Source: Eggerthella timonensis (GTDB taxonomy: Bacteria > Actinomycetota > Coriobacteriia > Coriobacteriales > Eggerthellaceae). Taken from it: 64,000 nt of DNA. The stretch lies in contig NZ_FXXA01000002.1 of assembly GCF_900184265.1 (NCBI RefSeq), positions 636,733-700,732 of the forward strand. The letters are read 5' to 3'. Shown piece by piece: positions 7,989 through 16,718 of the stretch (its first letter is position 1; every line of letters starts with the position of its first letter). The notes beneath the pieces are model-generated. The model was given only the letters and a program-made list of their open reading frames with translations, had not been told where the DNA came from and made no database searches. The translations under genes and the position numbers were made by a program.

Positions 7989-9016
7989 CGCAAACCAAGG
8001 CGGAGGCGCGTGCCGAGCGCCTGGCGAACGACGAGCACGCGGTGGACATGCTGGAGGTGGCGCGCCGAGCGCAGGGCGTTCACGTTGCCGGCTTCACCGG
8101 CCCCGATGCGGTCGAGCTGCTGGCGCCGGCGAAGGTGAACCTGTTCCTCGACATCGGCGGGAAGCGCGCTGACGGCTACCACGAGGCCGTCAGCATCATG
8201 CACTCGCTCATGCTGCACGACGTGCTGCACATGAAGCTGGCGCCGGGTTGCGGCGAGGGGCTTTCGATCGACATCACGTGCATCGCGCGCGAGGGGCTTC
8301 CGGAACTCGACGTGCCCACGGAGCGCAACATCGTGGCGAAGGCCGTGCGTCTGCTGGCCGACAAGCTCGGCCGCGCGAGCGACGAGAGGATGGTCGTCTG
8401 CGTCGAAAAGCACATTCCCGCCGAAGCGGGGTTGGGCGGCGGCTCTTCCGATGCCGCTGCGGCGCTGCTGGGCGCGGCCCGCTTGTGGGGCGTGCCGGCC
8501 GACGATCCGCGCATCGAGGAGGCGGCGCGCGCCCTCGGCGCTGACGTGGCGTTTTTCCTGCATGGCGGCTGCGCGTGCTTCACCGGCGTGGGCGATGAAT
8601 TCGCTCACGACCTTGAGCCCATGCGCACGAGCGTCGTGCTCGTGAAGCCCGAAGGCGGCGTGTCAACGGCCGAGGCGTACCGAGCGTTCGACCGGCATCC
8701 CACGGTGATTCCGCAGGCCAGCCGCGAAGCCGCGCTCGCCGCGACGCAAGCCGTCGACGTGCCGCTGTGCAACAACCTGGTGCCCGTCTCCGAGCAGCTG
8801 CTTCCGGAGCTCGTGGACATCCGCGCATGGGCGAGCGAGCGCGCTGACGTCGAGCACGTGCTCATGTCGGGCAGCGGTTCGGCCGTGTTCGTGCAGTGCC
8901 CCTCGTTCGCCGCAGCGGGGCGCGTTGCTGCCGATGCCCGCATGCACGGCTGGTGGGCACGCGCCACCACGTTCGGCTCGACGCGCGCGGCCGTGGTGCC
9001 GACCCGCGTGCGCTAG
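7985..9016 (+). CDS. ispE: 4-diphosphocytidyl-2-C-methyl-D-erythritol kinase
   Basis: A 343-residue GHMP kinase of the non-mevalonate isoprenoid pathway; it phosphorylates CDP-methylerythritol at the 2-hydroxyl. Signatures are APAKVNLFLDIGGKRADGYHE near residue 43, the ATP-binding loop PAEAGLGGGSSDAAAAL near 145, and the C-terminal LMSGSGSAVF near 295. About 40 residues precede the usual IspE start, so this is a longer-than-average version. Those residues are in frame from an ATG that overlaps the tadA stop (ATGA), so translational coupling supports the long start. A later start near the conserved domain is possible. Confidence 0.92.
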   Translation: MTQTKAEARAERLANDEHAVDMLEVARRAQGVHVAGFTGPDAVELLAPAKVNLFLDIGGKRADGYHEAVSIMHSLMLHDVLHMKLAPGCGEGLSIDITCIAREGLPELDVPTERNIVAKAVRLLADKLGRASDERMVVCVEKHIPAEAGLGGGSSDAAAALLGAARLWGVPADDPRIEEAARALGADVAFFLHGGCACFTGVGDEFAHDLEPMRTSVVLVKPEGGVSTAEAYRAFDRHPTVIPQASREAALAATQAVDVPLCNNLVPVSEQLLPELVDIRAWASERADVEHVLMSGSGSAVFVQCPSFAAAGRVAADARMHGWWARATTFGSTRAAVVPTRVR

Positions 9017-9027
9017 GCGGCAGGCGG

Positions 9028-9591
9028 CTAGGCGGCATCCGCTTCCACGCGCGTTCCCTGCTTCGTCAGCACGAGTCGGAAGGGGTACGCCAACAGCTCC
9101 ACGCCCAGTACGATGATATGGTGGTCGATGTTCGCGAACGGGTTGAGCACGAGCAGCACCGACACCACGAGGTTGAACACGGCGAACGCCAAGATAAACG
9201 CGAACCGCTCGTGCGCAGCGGCATGGCGCAGCGCGTCGTCGAACCCGTGCGCGGCTTTCAGCAGGCCCAATACGCCCCAGATGACGCCGATGTAGTTGAT
9301 GGAATCGCTTCCTTGCAGGAACGCGACCACGCCAACCACGCTCATGACCAGCCCCGTTCCGATACTGTGCCTGCCGCCTTCAATGCGACGCGACCGCACG
9401 CCCGCTGCGATGCTTGCGACGCCCGAAACCGTCATGACGACGCCCAGCACATACGGCAGCGCGTGCACGATGTCGCCGGGGAGCAGCACGCATCCCAAGC
9501 CGATGAGCGGCAGCAGCAACAGTGCGATCACCGATACCTTGGCCGGCTTGCTGCGCTGCCGGAACGTCGTGACGATATGCGGAGCGGGCAT
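9028..9591 (-). CDS. DUF308 family membrane protein (HdeD-like)
   Basis: A 187-residue protein with about six hydrophobic helices arranged as three helix pairs, each with glycine-rich turns. Examples are GVVMTVSGVASIAAGVRSRR and GVIWGVLGLLKAAHGF. This layout is characteristic of DUF308/HdeD proteins, which are associated with acid resistance in enterobacteria but are of unknown role here. The start follows AAAGGATCGCG. It converges on ispE with an 11-base gap and diverges from lemA. Confidence 0.75.
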   Translation of the reverse strand: MPAPHIVTTFRQRSKPAKVSVIALLLLPLIGLGCVLLPGDIVHALPYVLGVVMTVSGVASIAAGVRSRRIEGGRHSIGTGLVMSVVGVVAFLQGSDSINYIGVIWGVLGLLKAAHGFDDALRHAAAHERFAFILAFAVFNLVVSVLLVLNPFANIDHHIIVLGVELLAYPFRLVLTKQGTRVEADAA

Positions 9592-9796
9592 CGCGATCCT
9601 TTCGGTCGGAGGCGAATGGCACGGGCGACGTGGTACGCTGAACCTAGCACGAACAGGGAGAAGACCCGCGAAACGGGCCGTTTCCGTCAGTTTCGCGATA
9701 TATAAGCGTTACAGTTCGGTTTACCGAATAGTTGCGTCTTTCCCCAAAGGCTCGTGCGATGGTAGAATGCTTGCTACGTAATAGCAAAGGAGAGCT

Positions 9797-10351
9797 ATGA
9801 GCATCCCATTGATCATCATCCTCGTCATCGTCGTCGTGTTGGTTGTGGCCGTGATCGGGCTGTACAACAACCTCGTCAAACTGCGCAACATGGTGGACAA
9901 CGCCTGGGCGCAGATCGACGTGCAGTTGCAGCGCCGTCTCGACCTCATTCCGAATCTCGTCGAAACCGTCAAGGGCTATGCCGCCCACGAAAGCGGCACG
10001 CTCGAAGAGGTCACCAAAGCGCGCACCGCCGTCATGAACGCGCCCACGCCCGAGGGCAAGATGCAGGCCGACGGCATTCTCACCGGCGCGCTGAAGAACC
10101 TGTTCGCCGTGGCCGAGGCCTACCCGGACCTCAAGGCGAACACGAACTTCCAGCAGCTCCAGGCTGAGCTTTCCAACACCGAAGACAAGATCAGCTACAT
10201 GCGCCAAAGCTTCAACGACACCGTCATGAAGTATAACACGGCCATCCAGACGTTCCCCGCCGTGTTGATCGCCGGCATGATGGGCTTCAAGGAGCGCGAT
10301 AGCTTCGATGCGACGGCCGGTGCGGAAGTCGCTCCCAAGGTGCAGTTCTAA
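9797..10351 (+). CDS. lemA: LemA family protein
   Basis: A 184-residue protein with one N-terminal transmembrane helix (IPLIIILVIVVVLVVAVIGL) followed by the conserved LemA coiled-coil domain. Family hallmarks are YNNLVKLRNMVDNAWAQIDV, LQRRLDLIPNLVETVKGYA, LQAELSNTEDKISYMRQSFN and YNTAIQTFPAVL. LemA proteins are membrane-anchored helical bundles of uncertain function, often encoded beside DUF2207 proteins; one lies about 2.8 kb downstream here. The start follows AAAGGAGAGCT. A strong hairpin follows the stop. Confidence 0.92.
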   Translation: MSIPLIIILVIVVVLVVAVIGLYNNLVKLRNMVDNAWAQIDVQLQRRLDLIPNLVETVKGYAAHESGTLEEVTKARTAVMNAPTPEGKMQADGILTGALKNLFAVAEAYPDLKANTNFQQLQAELSNTEDKISYMRQSFNDTVMKYNTAIQTFPAVLIAGMMGFKERDSFDATAGAEVAPKVQF

Positions 10352-10360
10352 GCGTGTTCG

Positions 10361-10394
10361 ACGAGCGCCGCAGCCTAGGTTGCGGCGCTCGTTT
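10361..10394 (+). terminator. Terminator after lemA
   Basis: A perfect 12-bp stem, ACGAGCGCCGCA with TGCGGCGCTCGT, encloses an 8-base loop and is followed by TTTG. It starts 10 bases past the lemA stop. Confidence 0.75.
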
Positions 10395-10521
10395 GAAAAA
10401 ATCTTTCGCGTAGGATTCGCTGCGCTATCTCGTTGCGGGATCGTGCGGGCAGAATGCGCAGAATCCGGCCCTGATGCGTCTCGTCGCCGTGGACTCTGCG
10501 CCCGTATATCGGAGCGGTTTC

Positions 10522-12504
10522 ATGAAGAAGGTTTCATCGCGGAAGCATGATCGTCTCGGGCGTGTGCTCGACTCGGATCCGGTCTACCTTATTGCGGCTC
10601 TCGTGCTCATGGCGCTGCTCGTGTCGTTCTACGCCGTGCTGTTGGTGAACATGAACGCCATCGACACGAAAACCGAGGACTTGAAGGAGCACCCCTACGC
10701 GGTGACGGTGGCCGCCGGCCGATCCGAGACGTTGCTCATGCAGGTGCGCACGCTGGACGACCGCTTGGCGTTCGCGCGCACGCCCGAGACCATCGCCAGC
10801 GTCAAATCGGAGTTCGCCTCCATCGATCAAGATCTGCGGCAAGCTATCGAAGTGATCGAACGGCGTCATCGTGGCAATCCCGATAAGGCTGACGCGCTGG
10901 CGAGCAGCTACGATGAATTCCGCACCCAGCAGGAGCAGCTTATCGCGATAAGCCTGAGCGAAGCGAGCGACGAGACGATCGCGCGATTCCTCGCCACCGC
11001 CATCGATCCGCGCATCGACGAGATGCTCGAACTCAATACCGACATCATCGACGCTGCCTCCCAATCGTTCGATCAGCTGTACACGACAGTCAACGAGACG
11101 CGCCAGGACGCCATATTCACGGCGACGGTGCTCATGGCGGCCGTGATGATTTCCCTGGTGCTGTTCTTCATGGTGATCAGCCGCAAGAATCGCCAGCAAG
11201 AGGGGTTGCAGGAGAGCTTGCGTCGTGCGGTTGATTCGGCTCAGGAAGCGAACGAGGCGAAATCGCGTTTCATATCGAACGTCTCGCACGATATCCGCAC
11301 CCCGCTCACGGCCATAATGGGCCTGACCGACATCGCCCTCGAGCATGTCGACGAACGAGAGCGCGTAATGGAGAGTTTGGAGAAGGTGCAGCTTTCATCG
11401 CACCACCTGCTCAACCTTGTGAACGACGTGCTGGATATGAGCAAGATCGAAAGCGGGCAGATCGACCTGGCGACGAAGCCGTTCGACGTGCACGCTGTGG
11501 TGGAAACGCTCGGTTCCATGGTGCGGCCGCAAGCCGATTCGAAGCACCTCGCGTTCACCGTCACGCACGTCGATGTGGACGACGGCCTCGTGCTGGGCGA
11601 TGAGATGCATGTGAACCAGGTGCTTATCAACCTGCTTGGCAATGCGGTGAAGTACACCGAGCCGAACGGAATGGTGAATTTCGGCGTGGAAGAGCTGAGG
11701 GGCGACGAGCGTGAAGCATACGCCGCGCAGCATGGCATTTCGCTGAAGCCGACTAGCCGCGACGAGTTCGAGATGCGCGTGCGATTGATCCGCTTCATCG
11801 TGGAGGATGACGGCATCGGCATGTCGAAGGAGTTCATGTCGCGCATGTTCGACCCGTTCGAGCGCGAGGATGTTCCCACGCGGCTGTCCGTGGAGGGCAC
11901 GGGACTCGGCATGTCCATCGTGAAGAACCTGGCCGACCTGATGGGCGGCTCCGTGCGGGTGGAAAGCGAGCGCGGCCGCGGATCGCGCTTCACGCTGGTG
12001 CTGCCGTTCGAATCCTGCGCGGGCGAGGCGTGCGAACTGCGGCTGGAGGAATCCATCGAGACCGAGCGCCCCAACGCGGTCGACGTGGACGCGCCCTGCA
12101 TTTGGCCGAACGTGCGCGTGCTGCTAGCGGAGGACAACGAGATCGTCGGCGAGATAGCCGAGGAGATCATCGCTTCCACGGGCGCTACGGTGGAACGCGC
12201 GTGGAACGGGTTAGACGTCCTCGATCAGTTGGAGGGCGCTCCCGAGGATCGCTTCGACCTCATCTTCATGGACATCCAAATGCCGGGCATGGACGGGCTC
12301 GAGGCCGCGCGCATCGTCGTGGACCGCTACCGAGAGGCGGGTCGCGAGCGGCCTCCCATCATCGCGACCACGGCGAACGCCTACGAGGAGGATCGGCAGC
12401 GCGCGTTCGATGCCGGGATGGACGGGTTCGCGGTGAAGCCCATCGGGAAAAGCGAGATCTGCCATCTCTTCGCGACGTTCGTGACGGGAAAGAGCGACGA
12501 ATAG
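10522..12504 (+). CDS. Hybrid sensor histidine kinase/response regulator
   Basis: A 660-residue membrane kinase. Two helices near residues 20-45 and 205-230 flank an extracytoplasmic, mostly alpha-helical sensor region. The dimerisation/phosphoacceptor domain has FISNVSHDIRTPLTAIMG with the histidine at about 256. HATPase N and G boxes follow (NQVLINLLGNAVKYTEPNG; DDGIGM; GTGLGMSIVKNLADLMGG). A C-terminal receiver domain starts near VRVLLAEDNEIVGEIAEEI, with the phosphoacceptor Asp in LIFMDIQMPGMDG (about 583) and a conserved Lys in FAVKPIGK. No separate output regulator is adjacent, so phosphate presumably passes to an unlinked partner. The ATG at 10522 follows GGAGCGG; an in-frame ATG at 10474 has no clear site. 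Confidence 0.9.
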   Translation: MKKVSSRKHDRLGRVLDSDPVYLIAALVLMALLVSFYAVLLVNMNAIDTKTEDLKEHPYAVTVAAGRSETLLMQVRTLDDRLAFARTPETIASVKSEFASIDQDLRQAIEVIERRHRGNPDKADALASSYDEFRTQQEQLIAISLSEASDETIARFLATAIDPRIDEMLELNTDIIDAASQSFDQLYTTVNETRQDAIFTATVLMAAVMISLVLFFMVISRKNRQQEGLQESLRRAVDSAQEANEAKSRFISNVSHDIRTPLTAIMGLTDIALEHVDERERVMESLEKVQLSSHHLLNLVNDVLDMSKIESGQIDLATKPFDVHAVVETLGSMVRPQADSKHLAFTVTHVDVDDGLVLGDEMHVNQVLINLLGNAVKYTEPNGMVNFGVEELRGDEREAYAAQHGISLKPTSRDEFEMRVRLIRFIVEDDGIGMSKEFMSRMFDPFEREDVPTRLSVEGTGLGMSIVKNLADLMGGSVRVESERGRGSRFTLVLPFESCAGEACELRLEESIETERPNAVDVDAPCIWPNVRVLLAEDNEIVGEIAEEIIASTGATVERAWNGLDVLDQLEGAPEDRFDLIFMDIQMPGMDGLEAARIVVDRYREAGRERPPIIATTANAYEEDRQRAFDAGMDGFAVKPIGKSEICHLFATFVTGKSDE

Positions 12505-12613
12505 GTGGCTGTTCGCGATGGCGCTCCGTTCGGCACGTGCGGGTCTGGTATGATGCGATCAGTGCAAGCTTCAGGGTGCGCATGCATCCCAACCTGGGAA
12601 AGGAGTGCTTTAC

Positions 12614-12979
12614 GTGGTCGCTCGACTGTCGCGTATCGTTCCGATGCTCATCGTGTTGGCCGTGGTGGCTGTCATCGTGTACATCGTCGCGGCGTGGCGC
12701 TATTCTCCCAACCGGGCGAAGGAGCTGCTCATCAAGATGTTCACCGCCATCACCGGCGGCGTGTCGGTGTTCTTCCTGCTCGTATGCGCTTACGCGTGGC
12801 TCGAGCGCAACGATGCGGTGTTCGATCTGGCGTTCAGCTTCCTGCTTACGGCGCTGATCGGGCTTGCCGTCACGCGGATCTGCCGCTCCGTGTTCTTGCG
12901 GCACAACCCCGCGTATCGCATCAAGGCCGCGAAAACGACCACGCCCGGTTCTCGCGTGAAGCGTTGGCGAAGGAAGTAA
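12614..12979 (+). CDS. Small conserved membrane protein of unknown function
   Basis: A protein of about 121 residues with three hydrophobic helices (IVPMLIVLAVVAVIVYIVAA; ITGGVSVFFLLVCAYAW; FDLAFSFLLTALIGLAVTRI) and a basic C-terminal tail ending KRWRRK. The GTG at 12614 is preferred because AAAGGAG ends 8 bases before it; an in-frame GTG at 12605 overlaps that site. I do not recognise a named family. A terminator hairpin follows immediately, so the gene is a single transcription unit or the tail of the kinase transcript. Confidence 0.7.
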   Translation: MVARLSRIVPMLIVLAVVAVIVYIVAAWRYSPNRAKELLIKMFTAITGGVSVFFLLVCAYAWLERNDAVFDLAFSFLLTALIGLAVTRICRSVFLRHNPAYRIKAAKTTTPGSRVKRWRRK

Positions 12980-13001
12980 AAAACCCTCATGCGAGGGTTT
13001 T
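12980..13001 (+). terminator. Terminator between the small membrane protein and tRNA-Ser
   Basis: AAAACCCTC and GAGGGTTTT form a 9-bp stem around a 4-base loop with A- and T-runs on either side. It can therefore act on both strands, including for the minus-strand tRNA just to its right. Confidence 0.8.
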
Positions 13002-13012
13002 GAAAAATGCGG

Positions 13013-13103
13013 TGGCGGAGAGCTGGGGATTCGAACCCCAGACACCCTTTTGGGGTGTACTCGCTTAGCAGGCGAGCACCTTCGGCCTCTCGGTCAGCTC
13101 TCC
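13013..13103 (-). tRNA. tRNA-Ser(GCT)
   Basis: Read on the minus strand, acceptor arms GGAGAGC and GCTCTCC pair, followed by G and an encoded CCA. The anticodon stem-loop is CTCGC-CTGCTAA-GCGAG with anticodon GCT. The long variable arm (ACACCCCAAAAGGGTGT) is typical of class II serine tRNAs, and the T-arm GGGGTTCGAATCCCC is intact. Total 91 nt. Confidence 0.95.
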
Positions 13104-13167
13104 GCAGTATAATAGGTGCGGTTTGCTATGATACCGTGACCACCTCCAAGTTGCAAGGAGCATGATC

Positions 13168-15171
13168 ATGCAAAACATGAGCGGTTCGCAACTCCGCGAA
13201 TCCTTCGCTTTTTCCCGGCGAAACGCCGCGCTTGCCTGCGCGGTCCTCGTTGCGTTCGCGTGCGCGCTCGTGGCGCTTGCCCCCGGACAGGCGCACGCGA
13301 AGTCGTACACCATGCCCAAAGTGGATATCCAAGCTCAGGTGGAAACCGACGGAGCGTTGCAGGTGACCGAGCAGCGGACGTTCGATTTCGACGGCGATTT
13401 CACCGCCGTATGGTGGACGTTCAACGGTCTTCCGGCGAATGCGTCGATCAAGGTCAACGGCGTGCGCATGGCGAACGTCGACGCCGACGGCACGGTGGTG
13501 GGAGACTGGACGACGCTTCCCAGCGAGTCGTTCGTGCTGAGCTGGCGCGATTCGGGAGGGCCGGGGAACGATTCGTACTCGTTCGACGCGCCGATGAACA
13601 GCGTGTACGTATTCTTCAACGCGTCTGACGACCGTCGCATCATCGAGCTGGACTACACGGTGGTGAACGGCGCGCAGGCGTACAACGACGTGGGCGAGGT
13701 GTACTGGCAGTATGTTGGTTCGCAATGGGCCGAGGATTCCGATAACGTCACCATGACGCTGGCGTTGCCCGTGCCGCAGGGCACCGAGGTGGTGCCGGGC
13801 GAGAACGTGCGCGCGTGGGGCCACGGGCCGCTCGACGGCAAGGTTGCCGTGAACGCCGATGGCACCGTGACGTATACCGTGCCGCACGTTGCGGCGGGGC
13901 AGTACGCCGAGGCGCGCGTGGTGTTCCCCGTGGAGTGGCTGACGAACCTGTCGCCGGAAAGCGCCGCGTTGCACCAGGGCCAGAACCGTCTGGACGAAGT
14001 GCTGAAAGAGGAACAGGCGTGGTCGGACGAGGCGAATCGCAACCGCATGCTGTCGCTTGCGTTCGTCATCGGCTGCGGCGTGGTCTGCGTGCTGCTCATC
14101 GCATGGGCGCTGCGCGCGTACTTCAAGTTCGGGCGCGAGTACAAGCCCACGTTCACCGACGAATACTGGCGCGACGTGCCCGATCCGACCGTTCATCCGG
14201 CGGCTATCGGCCGTTTGTGGCGCTGGGATCGCGAAAGCCAGGACGACTTCACGGCAACGCTCATGCATCTCGCGCATATCGGCGCGATCCGCATCGACGC
14301 GGGCAGCTACGAGGAGCCTGGCGTATTCGGTCGCACGAAGACCGTGGACGACTACTACCTCACCAAGCTGCCGGCTGCCGACAGCGTGACCGATCCGGTG
14401 GATCGGCATACGCTGGATCTGCTGTTCGGGCGATTCGCCCAGGGCGCCGACTCGCTGTGGTTCGGCACCATTAAGAAGTACGGCGAGGACAACCCGCAGG
14501 AATTCGTCGATGCGATGAAGGGTTGGCAGGGCATGCTGTCGGCCGAGACGAACCGCGAGGATTTCTTCGAAGCGAAGGGCAAGCGCTACCAGGGCTATCT
14601 CATCGCGCTCGCCGTGGTGGTAGCCGTGGCCGGCATCGCGATTTGGTTGCTCATGTCGAATTTCATCCCGCTGATCTTCATGATTCCGACGGCCATCGCG
14701 CTGGGCGTGATCGGAAACTACATGCCGCGCCGCAGCGTGAGGGGCAACGAGCTGACCGCCAAGAGCAAGGCACTGCGCAACTGGCTGACCGACTTCTCGT
14801 CGCTTGACGAGCGTCCGCCCACCGATGTGAAGGTGTGGGGCGAGTTCATGGTGTATGCGTACCTGTTCGGCGTTGCTGATCAGGCCATCAAGCAGCTGCA
14901 GACCACCATGCCGCAGCTGTTCGAATACGACGGCTCGATGGGCATGACCTATATGCCGTGGTGGTTCTGGTACACGGGCGGCCACACGGCCGCGGGCGCC
15001 GCGATGCCCTCGGTGGGTGACATGCTGCAGACGTCGCTGTCGAACACGATGTCGACGGCTCAGGCGGCGCTGTCGGGCGCCAGCGGGAATTTCTCGAGCG
15101 GCGGCGGCTTCGGCGGCGGTTTCTCCGGCGGCGGAGGCGGCGGCTTCGGCGGAGGCGGCGGCGCCCGCTAG
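13168..15171 (+). CDS. DUF2207 domain-containing membrane protein
   Basis: A protein of about 667 residues. An N-terminal signal/anchor (ACAVLVAFACALVALAPGQA) precedes an extracellular DUF2207 beta domain starting at IQAQVETDGALQVTEQRTFD. A helix near residue 300 (FVIGCGVVCVLLIAWALRAY) is followed by a cytoplasmic region. Two close helices lie near residue 475-515. The tail is very glycine-rich (GGFGGGFSGGGGGGFGGGGG), a hallmark of this family. Function is unknown; DUF2207 and LemA proteins often co-occur. The first of two close ATGs (13162) abuts AAGGAG too tightly, so the ATG at 13168 is chosen. Nextera adapter sequence lies 33 bases past its stop. Confidence 0.85.
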   Translation: MQNMSGSQLRESFAFSRRNAALACAVLVAFACALVALAPGQAHAKSYTMPKVDIQAQVETDGALQVTEQRTFDFDGDFTAVWWTFNGLPANASIKVNGVRMANVDADGTVVGDWTTLPSESFVLSWRDSGGPGNDSYSFDAPMNSVYVFFNASDDRRIIELDYTVVNGAQAYNDVGEVYWQYVGSQWAEDSDNVTMTLALPVPQGTEVVPGENVRAWGHGPLDGKVAVNADGTVTYTVPHVAAGQYAEARVVFPVEWLTNLSPESAALHQGQNRLDEVLKEEQAWSDEANRNRMLSLAFVIGCGVVCVLLIAWALRAYFKFGREYKPTFTDEYWRDVPDPTVHPAAIGRLWRWDRESQDDFTATLMHLAHIGAIRIDAGSYEEPGVFGRTKTVDDYYLTKLPAADSVTDPVDRHTLDLLFGRFAQGADSLWFGTIKKYGEDNPQEFVDAMKGWQGMLSAETNREDFFEAKGKRYQGYLIALAVVVAVAGIAIWLLMSNFIPLIFMIPTAIALGVIGNYMPRRSVRGNELTAKSKALRNWLTDFSSLDERPPTDVKVWGEFMVYAYLFGVADQAIKQLQTTMPQLFEYDGSMGMTYMPWWFWYTGGHTAAGAAMPSVGDMLQTSLSNTMSTAQAALSGASGNFSSGGGFGGGFSGGGGGGFGGGGGAR

Positions 15172-15204
15172 GCGAGCAGGCTGCGAGCCCCGGACCCCCG
15201 AACC

Positions 15205-15252
15205 CTGTTCTCTTATACACATCTGACGCTGCCGACGATCTTACGCGTGGAG
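15205..15252 (+). other. Illumina Nextera adapter sequence embedded in the assembly (artefact)
   Basis: Bases 15209-15224 read TCTCTTATACACATCT, the Tn5 mosaic end, preceded by CTGT with one extra T. Bases 15225-15238 read GACGCTGCCGACGA, the Nextera read-2-side adapter. Bases 15239-15246 read TCTTACGC, the reverse complement of the Nextera XT i5 index S517 (GCGTAAGA). GTGGAG then resembles the start of the P5 side (GTGTAG) before the match decays. This is library adapter, not genomic DNA, and marks an unreliable join. Confidence 0.95.
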
Positions 15253-15290
15253 CCCCCCGGTCTCAGGGCGTCCCGCGAGCCGGCCCCAAA

Positions 15291-15306
15291 TGTTTCACGT
15301 GAAACA
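15291..15306. other. parS site, copy 2
   Basis: Exact TGTTTCACGTGAAACA, part of a perfect 24-base palindrome (15287-15310). It is intergenic and only about 40 bases past the adapter artefact, so its true left context is uncertain. The segment ATGTACTGCGATA begins 10 bases after it, as at copy 4. Confidence 0.85.
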
Positions 15307-15481
15307 TTTGTTGCGATGTACTGCGATATTGAAACAAGTGTACTAGCGTTCCGCTGCTGCGGCCGCGGCAGCGGGGGCCGGGCGCTTTTCGGGGCTTTCC
15401 GCTGCCACGAGGGCGCATAACTCGGGGACTTCGCACGGGAGCGGCCCCCGCCCCGACGTGCCGCCCGTTCCTGCTTGCGAA

Positions 15482-15497
15482 TGTTTCACGTGAAACA
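15482..15497. other. parS site, copy 3
   Basis: Exact TGTTTCACGTGAAACA within a perfect 24-base palindrome (15478-15501), 175 bases from copy 2. The rest of the 15172-15713 gap holds the adapter, these two sites and no gene that I can support. Confidence 0.85.
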
Positions 15498-15713
15498 TTC
15501 GTTCGTCACGCGAAATCGCGCTGCGAAGCTCGATCTCTGCTCGCAGGATTCCCGGAGGAGGCGTCCAGAAAGCCGACGCGCCCCGTTCAGGAGCCGAACT
15601 CGCTTTTCGGCGGTGATTTTGCAGCATCGCGCGCCTCGATCGGGCGCTCTTCCCCGCAAATACTCACTGATTAACGATACGCCCCCTCGCGCCGGGCGCT
15701 ATACTGATGCGCC

Positions 15714-16679
15714 ATGAACGGATTTTCCAACATAGCGGGACGCATCCCGGCGAGCGTGTACAAGCTGCTGCTGGTCGTGGCCACCGTCATCTGGGGTCTC
15801 AGCTTCGTCGTGATGAAGGACGCAGTGGACGTGCTGGAGCCGGCGTACCTCATCGGGTTTCGCTTCCTGGCCACGGGCGCGGTGCTGGCGGCGGTGTTCT
15901 GGCGGCGCATGCGGTTGGCGTTCACGAAAGATTACCTGGTCAAGGGCCTCGTCCTGGGCGTGCTGTGCTTCCTAGCGTTCTGGGTGCAGACCATCGGGCT
16001 GGACAACACGACGCCCGGCAAGAACGCGTTCCTCACGGCCACGTACTGTGTGATCGTTCCCTTCGCGTGGTGGGTCATCGCGCGCAAGCGCCCGACCGTG
16101 TTCAACATCGGCGCGGCCGTCATGGCGGTGGCCGGCATCGGGATGGTGTCGCTGCAAGGCTCGCTCGCCGAGCTCAGCATGGGCTACGGCGACTTCATGA
16201 CGCTGGTGTCGGCGCTGCTGTTCGCAGTGCATATCGTGTACGTGTCGAAGTTCTCGGAGACGAACGACGTGCTCGTGCTCACGGTGATGCAGTTCTTCAT
16301 CGGCGGCGCGTGCGGCGTGGCGTACGGGGCCTGCTTCGAAACGCTTCCGTCCGCGTCGGAGCTTACGCCTGCGTTCTTCTGGAACATGGCCTACCTCGTC
16401 ATCTTCGCGTCGTGCGTGGCGCTCGTCATCCAGAACGTGGCGCTCGCGCACGTGCCGCCCGCTCAGGCGTCGCTGTTCCTCAGCTTGGAGTCGGTGTTCG
16501 GCGTGCTGTTCAGCGTGCTGCTGTACGGCGAGCAGATCGGGCTCAAGCTGGTCGTGGGATTCGTGCTCATCTTCGGCGCCATCCTGGTCAGCGAGACGTT
16601 CCCGCTGAAACGCACCCGCGTCGCCCGCAGCGAGGCCGCGGCCCGGCAACAGGAGGCTGTTCCCGCCGAGCTGCCGTGA
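15714..16679 (+). CDS. DMT superfamily (EamA) metabolite exporter
   Basis: A 321-residue protein with ten predicted helices in two EamA repeats. The first repeat starts at LLLVVATVIWGLSFVVMKDA and the second at YGDFMTLVSALLFAVHIVYV. The motif ASLFLSLESVFGVLFSVLLY in the ninth helix is characteristic of the RhaT/EamA group. Such proteins export amino acids or other small metabolites, and substrate cannot be assigned from sequence. The gene ends 39 bases before the shikimate-kinase-like gene and may be cotranscribed with it. Confidence 0.88.
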   Translation: MNGFSNIAGRIPASVYKLLLVVATVIWGLSFVVMKDAVDVLEPAYLIGFRFLATGAVLAAVFWRRMRLAFTKDYLVKGLVLGVLCFLAFWVQTIGLDNTTPGKNAFLTATYCVIVPFAWWVIARKRPTVFNIGAAVMAVAGIGMVSLQGSLAELSMGYGDFMTLVSALLFAVHIVYVSKFSETNDVLVLTVMQFFIGGACGVAYGACFETLPSASELTPAFFWNMAYLVIFASCVALVIQNVALAHVPPAQASLFLSLESVFGVLFSVLLYGEQIGLKLVVGFVLIFGAILVSETFPLKRTRVARSEAAARQQEAVPAELP

Positions 16680-16718
16680 TACAATGCTCCCATTGTGTGC
16701 ATCAAGGGAGGAAGTTCC

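Noticed and set aside
15343..15627. A 94-codon minus-strand frame next to the parS pair
   Set aside because: It runs through a parS site (encoding MFHVKH) and low-complexity alanine codons, and has no ribosome-binding site or domain.
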